A stretch of 64,000 nt of DNA, from NCBI RefSeq assembly GCF_019578655.1, contig NC_063256.1, positions 19,353,350 through 19,417,349 on the forward strand, given 5' to 3'. The notes under the pieces are model-generated. The model was given only the letters and a program-made list of their open reading frames with translations. It was not told the origin of the DNA and ran no database searches. The stretch is from Ricinus communis. Lineage: Eukaryota > Streptophyta > Magnoliopsida > Malpighiales > Euphorbiaceae. Below, one piece after another: positions 59,013-64,000 of the stretch. Position numbers and translations under genes: made by a program. Position 1 is the stretch's first letter; every line of letters starts with the position of its first letter.

Positions 59013-59125
59013 TATATTAAAATATTGACATGTACTCAATTATTTAAAATTAATAAATATATATTTATTATTTATCGGTCGGTTACAAATAGAATATACA
59101 TCCAACCTAAGAATGCTCTTAACAA
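58915..59125. mobile_element. MITE-like element, copy 4, with microsatellite
   Basis: Contains TATTAAAATATTGACATG and ATTTAAAATTAATAAATATA in the orientation of copy 2, ending near CCAACCTAAGAATGCTCTT. It has been expanded internally by the CA/TA microsatellite at 58953-59009. Boundaries are approximate. Confidence 0.4.
58953..59009. repeat. (CA)n(TA)n compound microsatellite
   Basis: About 8 CA units followed by about 20 TA units, without interruption. Confidence 0.95.
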
Positions 59126-59220
59126 ATTAATTTAATGCCCCATAATATTTGATCTCATCTACTAAATGACCATTCCATCAAACTTTAATTTCATTTTTTT
59201 TTTTTTTATAATAAAGGTGG

Positions 59221-59847
59221 TGCATTGAAATGAAACCTGGACTAAAATGGATGTCACATAGGCAGGGAAAGCATCAAACCAGATAAGCTCTGAGTTAAGA
59301 CATATGGCTGAGCTAAGGCCTGATCAATTGTTACTGTATATGGGCCTATATACTAGACATGAATAGTCTTGCTGTAATTGCTAATCATTTTAGCTCTTGA
59401 TCCAAATACCGATTCTTTTGTAATATTATTGGACAGCTATCACACTGTAATTAGTTTGCTTGTAGGGCAACACTCTTGTACACAACATTAATACTAAAGT
59501 TTTGATAGGTCCCAGTCAGTAGCTCAATAAAATTCAATATTCTTTTAGGGTAAGAATGCGCCACAAAGTTTATTTAGTTGTTTGATCATGCCTTTTCCAT
59601 TAACTTCAACAAGTTTAAATACAGAAGGAATTAACAACTTAGCCTACTTTCTAGGACACAAGAGATCATGACTTTAACAGCCATATCCTACAACGTCTAC
59701 TGGAGGATTTTTAGGGAATACTACCTGCTCTAATAAAAGGAAATAACAAAAGAAAATATACTAGGCAATAGAAAAGTCCACGTTGGCAGATCCACTTATT
59801 CCATATATCTATTCTTAGGCACTCTTTGTGATCTTCGAATCCTAACA
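59221..59847 (-). mobile_element. 3' LTR of chromodomain Ty3/gypsy element
   Basis: On the minus strand a polypurine tract GGGGAGGGTAA (59858-59848) is followed by TGTTAGGATTCGAAGATCAC, the LTR start. The LTR includes a TATA-like TGTATTTAAACTTG and AATAAACTTTG (polyadenylation type). The far end is placed at AATGCA (59221) on the TG/CA rule only, giving 627 bp. The partner LTR lies outside the window, so the length is not verified. Confidence 0.55.
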
Positions 59848-61709
59848 TTACCCTCCCCATGAAGAGAAACCTTGTCCTCAAGGTTGGTAGCAGCAAATCT
59901 GTCAAGTAATTCCCGGGTATTTTCCCAAGTGGCCTCTTCTAAAGGTAACCCTCTCCATTATACAAGGCTTTCCTTTACAGCAGCTGTTCCGCTCCCCTTC
60001 CAATGCGTTTTAATGATTGCTTCAGGCTCGGGCATTATTTCTCCTTCCACTATCATCTTCGGAGTAATTGGACTAGTTGGCATATGATCACTGATAAATT
60101 TCCTGAGCAATGACACATGGAAAACATTGTGGATGCGGGATCCTGCAGGCAGCTTGAGTCGGTATGCGACAGTTCCAATTTTTTCTTCAATCTGGAACGG
60201 TCCATAATAAATACTTGCTAATTTGTGACAAGCTTGTTTATAGACTGAAGTTTGGCGAAAGGGCTGTAACTTCAAAAACACGTACTCGCCAGGTTGGAAT
60301 TTAATGTCTCTGCGCTTTAAATCAGCCTGCTGTTTCATCTGATTTTGAGCATTATGTAAGTTCACTTTCAGTTGCTAAAGAATCGCATCCTGATTGGCTA
60401 ACATGTGATCAACCTCATCCACATTTGAAGAGCCAAGTTCATAAGATGGTATACCTGGAGGTAAGCGTCCGTATAAGGCTTGAAATGGCGTGATCTTAGT
60501 GGAAGCACGAAAAGAAGTATTGTACCAATATTCTGCCCATAGAAGGAAGGTGGCCCACTTGCGAGGTTATTGAGCAGTGAAACATCTAAGGTACTATTCC
60601 AGACATCAATTTGTTACCTCAGTTTGGCCGTCGGTTTGCGGATGGTAAGAAGAGCTCATATTTAGGCTGGTGCCGGACAAATTGAAGAATTCCCGCCATA
60701 ATTTACTTGTAAAAGTGGGATCACGATCACTGACAATTGAACGTGGTAGACCATGTGATTTGACCACATTCTCAACGAACTTCGTAGCAATGACCTTAGT
60801 TGTATAAGGGTGGGATATGGGGATGAAGTGGCTGTATTTGGTAAGGCGATCAATGACCACTAGAATTGTATTGTAACCATGGGAAGGGGGTAGGCCTTCA
60901 ATGAAATCCATGGCAATTTCTTCCCACACTTGACAAGGAATAGGTAAAGATTGTAATAGGCCGGTAGGGTGCTGGGTAAGAACTTTATTTCTTTGGCAAG
61001 TTTCACAAGAGGCAATGTATTTTTTTATGCTTTGATGCATGGATGGCCAATAGAATTAACATGCCATTCGCTTGTACGTTCGCAATGTGCCTAAATGCCC
61101 CCCCAAAGGTGAGTCATGGAATTCCTTTAGCAAAAGGTCTACAATTGCAGACTTAGGTGGGATGACAACATGATTTTTGTAATAAACTAGGCCATTCCGC
61201 CACACATATGGTTCTCCAGGTTTGTCATGCTCCCGCTTCGTAATAGCTACCATATACGGGTTTGTCTCCACTTCTTTCTTCAACCTGTCCCATAGAGATG
61301 CCATTGGTATAGACAAATTGTGCAAGCACGCACTTCCGGTCACTCCTGATAGTGCATCAGCGGCTTTATTTTCTGTCCCAGGCTTGTATCTTATTTTATA
61401 GTCATATCCTAATAATTTTGCCACCCACTTTTGCTGTTCCGGTGTTGCCATTCGCTGCTCCAACAAAACTTTTAATGCTCGCTGATCTGTATGGATAATG
61501 AACTTCCTTCCAAGCAAGTAAGGGCGCCATGTGCGAACAGCTTCCAGGATTGTCAACATCTCTTTGGCATAGATAGACCAAGATTGTTTGGTAATCCCTA
61601 GGGCTCGACTCATGTAAGCGATTGGCTGTGATTGCTGCATAAGGACTGCCCTAATGCCTCCGTGTGATGCGTCCGTCTCAACAGTAAAAGGCTGTTCAAA
61701 ATTGGGCAT
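59797..61709 (-). pseudogene. Chromovirus RNase H, integrase and chromodomain
   Basis: RNase H (PFTVETDASHGGIRAVLMQQ, KEMLTILEAVRTWRPYLLGRKFIIHTDQ) leads to the integrase. Its zinc-binding H-H-C-C part is HDSPLGGHLGTLRTYKR to CETCQRNK. The catalytic residues are Asp in AMDFIEGLPP, Asp in VSDRDPTFTS and Glu in QTDGQTEVTN. The GPY/F-type region (SIYYGPFQIEEKIGTVAYRLKLP) follows, and then a chromodomain ending VKESLV, stop, WRGLPLEEATWENTRE. Five premature stops were located by eye. Those after RMAC, at ALRC..AQ and inside the chromodomain stand for Gln (CAA to TAA); TN, stop, CLEYY stands for Arg. The frame is otherwise continuous, so the copy is young. Confidence 0.9.
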
Positions 61710-62514
61710 TGCTAATGTGTGGGGGTGCTGGTCATTGCCTTTTTTAATTCCAGAAAAGCTTGATTAGCTTCTTGGCTCCATGTAAACTTCCCTTTCTTCA
61801 GCAAATTGGTCAACGGTCGAGCAATAATGCCATAGTTCCGCACGAACTTTCTGTAGTAACCTATGAGGCCTAAATATCCACGCAATTCTGAAACATTAGT
61901 AAGACAAGGCCACTTCACCATGGATTGGATTTTTGTTTCATCCACCATAACCCCATGGGAAGTGACAATATGGCCAAGATACTCAACTTTTTGTTGCCCG
62001 AAAGTACACTTCTTTAGTTTCACATACAGTTCATTATGCCTTAAAATTTCAAAAACCTTTTGAACATGTTCAATATGCTGAGACCAATTAGGGCTATAAA
62101 TAAGAATGTCGTCAAAGAAGACAAGTATGAATTTTCTTAGATAAGGAAAAAAATTGAATTCATGAGAGCTTGGAAAGTTGAAGGTGCATTACATAAGCCA
62201 AATGGCATGACTAGATATTCATAATGGCCATTATGGGTTCTAAATGCAGTTTTAGCAATATCAAAAGGATGTACCCGTACCTGGTGAAAACCTGCCCATA
62301 AATCAAGTTTGGTAAAATATGACGCTCCATGGAGCTCATCTAACATGTCATCAATTGTGGGAATTGGAAAACGATCTTTAACCGTAACAACATTTAAAGC
62401 TTTATAGTCGGTGCAAAAATGCCAAGAACCATCCTTTTTTTTAACTAGTAAGACGGGAGATGAAAAAGGACTAGTACTAGGACGAATTAGCCCTAATTGT
62501 AGCATATCATGAAC
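61710..62514 (-). pseudogene. Chromovirus reverse transcriptase (one frameshift)
   Basis: Blocks in order: [88 protein letters not shown] length change in a T-run near 62145 shifts the frame, after which FILVFFDDILIYS (catalytic FFDD, normal for chromoviruses) is read, and then KKCTFGQQKVEYLGHIVTSHGV and SELRGYLGLIGYYRKFVRNYGIIARPLTNLLKK. Apart from the T-run shift and a second small break near 61712 the domain is intact. Confidence 0.88.
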
Positions 62515-64000
62515 TTATTTTTTAATTTCTGATTTTTGAAAATAGGCATACTTGTATGGACGCATATTGACGGGCTTGACGCCTTCCTTAAGAGTAATTT
62601 TGTGCTCAATTTCCCTTTGAGGTGGCAGCTTGCTTGGTTCTAAAAAAATATCCCCATATGCTTCCAATAATTTATGCATATCAGTGGCCATTGGCTCACC
62701 CTCAAACCCCTCATTCACACATGTTGTTTGTATGCTAATGGCATAGACAGAACACCCATTTTTTGAATGTTTTAGCACTGACTTGGTAGTAGACACATCG
62801 AGTGGAGGGTTGCCCAATCCTCGAAGCTGAAATTGTTTACCATCCCGTGTAAAATCCATGGTCATCTTCTTCCAATCACATGTCACTTTCCCCAATAGCT
62901 CTAACCAGTGTACTCCTAAAACCATGTCCAAACCCATTAGAGGTAAAGCATAAAGAGTAACAGCAAATGGGATACCTTGTATAGTGATCTCCACATTGTC
63001 AAATCTGCCTCGACACTCCAGATTGCTTCCGTTGGCAATTTTTACCCCAAAGGGATGTGTAGCTTGGATAGGTAAGTGCAGGAGTTGAGCTATTTTATCA
63101 TTGATGAAATTGTGTGTTGACCCACTGTCAATGAGTACATTCAACATGTGTGATCCAATTCTTACCTTAACTCTCATGGTTCTGTATCCCGAACACCCTG
63201 ATAACGCATGTAATGAAATTTCTGGAATTCTCTTCTGGAGATCCAAATCTTCATTATTCATAACTTCAGTTTCTTCTGCTTCTAATAACAAGATCCTGGG
63301 AGTTAGACAACGATGGCCTGGATTGAATCTGTCATCGCAATTGAAGCATAAGCCTCGTGCCCTCCTTTTATGCATTTCTTCAAATGTGAGGCGCTTGGTT
63401 GGTGTGGTTGCCTCTTTCTTAGGTGGTGGAGTCTCGTAGGACACTTGGTTGTATGGTTTATAGAATCATTGTTGTTTTTACAGCTACTGATCCTTCATCC
63501 TTGCATAATCAATGGCATCTTTGAGAGTTTTTGGCTTAAAGAATCTGATTGCATCTGCTATCTCAGGTTTGAGACCTCCTATGAACGTCCCTACCAAAGC
63601 CTTTTGTGTCCATCCGTGAACCCTGTTCCCCAACTGCTCAAACTGCCTCTGATAATCACGCAATGAACCTGTCTGCCTTATTTTTGATAAAGCTTCATCA
63701 AAATTTTCTCCTTTTGCTCGGCCAAACCTCGCCCATAACTCCTCCACGAGTGTGTCCCATGTTACTACCTTGCCTTCATTCTTGTATGCTCTCTTAAGCC
63801 ATTGCCACCATTCATTGGCTTCACCTTCGAAATGATAAGACGCCAAAGGTATTTCTTGGATTCAGTTGTCATTTGGAAGTCGAAGTATTGTTCAACTCTA
63901 GTGTTCCAAACTGTTGGATCATCTCCCTGGAATATGGGAAATTCCAGTTTAGCAGGTCTAGACTCAAACATTGGTTTGTGCTCGTCGTTCACTCCTTCTC
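62515..64000 (-). pseudogene. Chromovirus gag and protease, runs off the window
   Basis: Gag is readable from the right edge (MFESRPAKLEFPIFQGDDPTVW) through the capsid domain (LASYHFEGEANEWWQWLKRA, WDTLVEELWARFG, YQRQFEQLGNRVHGWTQKALVGTFIGGLKPEIADAIR). A single CCHC knuckle, CFNCDDRFNPGHRC, follows, and then the retropepsin with LIDSGSTHNFIN and LGVHWLELLGKVTCDW. Between gag and knuckle (63455-63490) a cluster of stops replaces Gln (CAG/CAA) and Arg codons. The frame stops at 62515, again where Gln is expected. The 5' LTR and PBS lie to the right of the window. Confidence 0.88.

Noticed and set aside
1..64000. tRNA, rRNA, microRNA-precursor and organellar insertions
   Set aside because: No tRNA cloverleaf signatures, rRNA segments or long organellar blocks were recognised. 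Covariance-model scans could not be run, so small RNAs may be missed.

Overview
The window is nuclear DNA from a flowering plant, almost certainly a eudicot. It is very AT-rich, has spliced genes with GT-AG introns, carries plant-specific gene families and is dominated by LTR retrotransposons. The two intact genes (a TMK4-type receptor kinase and an SCPL45-type serine carboxypeptidase) suggest a rosid, possibly Malpighiales/Euphorbiaceae, but the species cannot be fixed from sequence reading alone.

Layout. (1) 1-3.5 kb: a decayed Tat-type Ty3/gypsy integrase lies between two oppositely oriented LTR-like arms. (2) 3.5-7 kb: AT-rich spacer with microsatellites and short duplications. (3) 7-9 kb: a minus-strand reverse-transcribing-element 5' region (initiator-Met primer-binding-site-like motif, TATA box), then an LTR-like fragment with five 34-bp tandem repeats. 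(4) 9.07-15.0 kb: a plus-strand Athila-like Ty3/gypsy element with 5' LTR, Asp-tRNA-type PBS, gag, protease, RT, RNase H and a truncated integrase. (5) 15-22 kb: relics of two Ty1/copia elements, the second ending in a 3' LTR. (6) 22.66-36.9 kb: a nearly complete minus-strand Athila-like element with both LTRs, PBS, gag-pol and an extra ORF in the env position. Two further LTRs of another family, about 1.34 kb each and in opposite orientation, are lodged in its third ORF and its integrase. (7) 37.26-38.01 kb: a hAT-like non-autonomous DNA transposon with terminal inverted repeats and near-perfect 8-bp target duplications. (8) 40.8-42.2 kb: a PIF/Harbinger relic, with a Myb/SANT-like gene followed by a transposase C-terminus. 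(9) 43.1-47.4 kb: AT-rich desert. (10) 47.6-50.9 kb: intact TMK4-like LRR receptor kinase, two exons, plus strand. (11) 54.1-58.0 kb: intact serine carboxypeptidase-like gene, ten exons, minus strand, with two copies of a small MITE-like family in one intron and two more upstream. (12) 59.2-64 kb: a minus-strand chromodomain Ty3/gypsy element, 3' LTR to gag, running off the right edge. It is well preserved and most of its stops look like C-to-T changes.

Only the kinase and the carboxypeptidase look like functional host genes. Nothing suggests that they work together: one is a plasma-membrane receptor kinase, the other a secreted or vacuolar hydrolase. No rRNA, tRNA, CRISPR or bacterial-type operon was seen. 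I found no convincing undescribed system. The most interesting structures are the opposed LTR pair nested in the Athila element, the palindromic GC-rich modules shared by LTR families, the hAT-like element, the MITE family at the carboxypeptidase locus and the deamination-type decay of the chromovirus.
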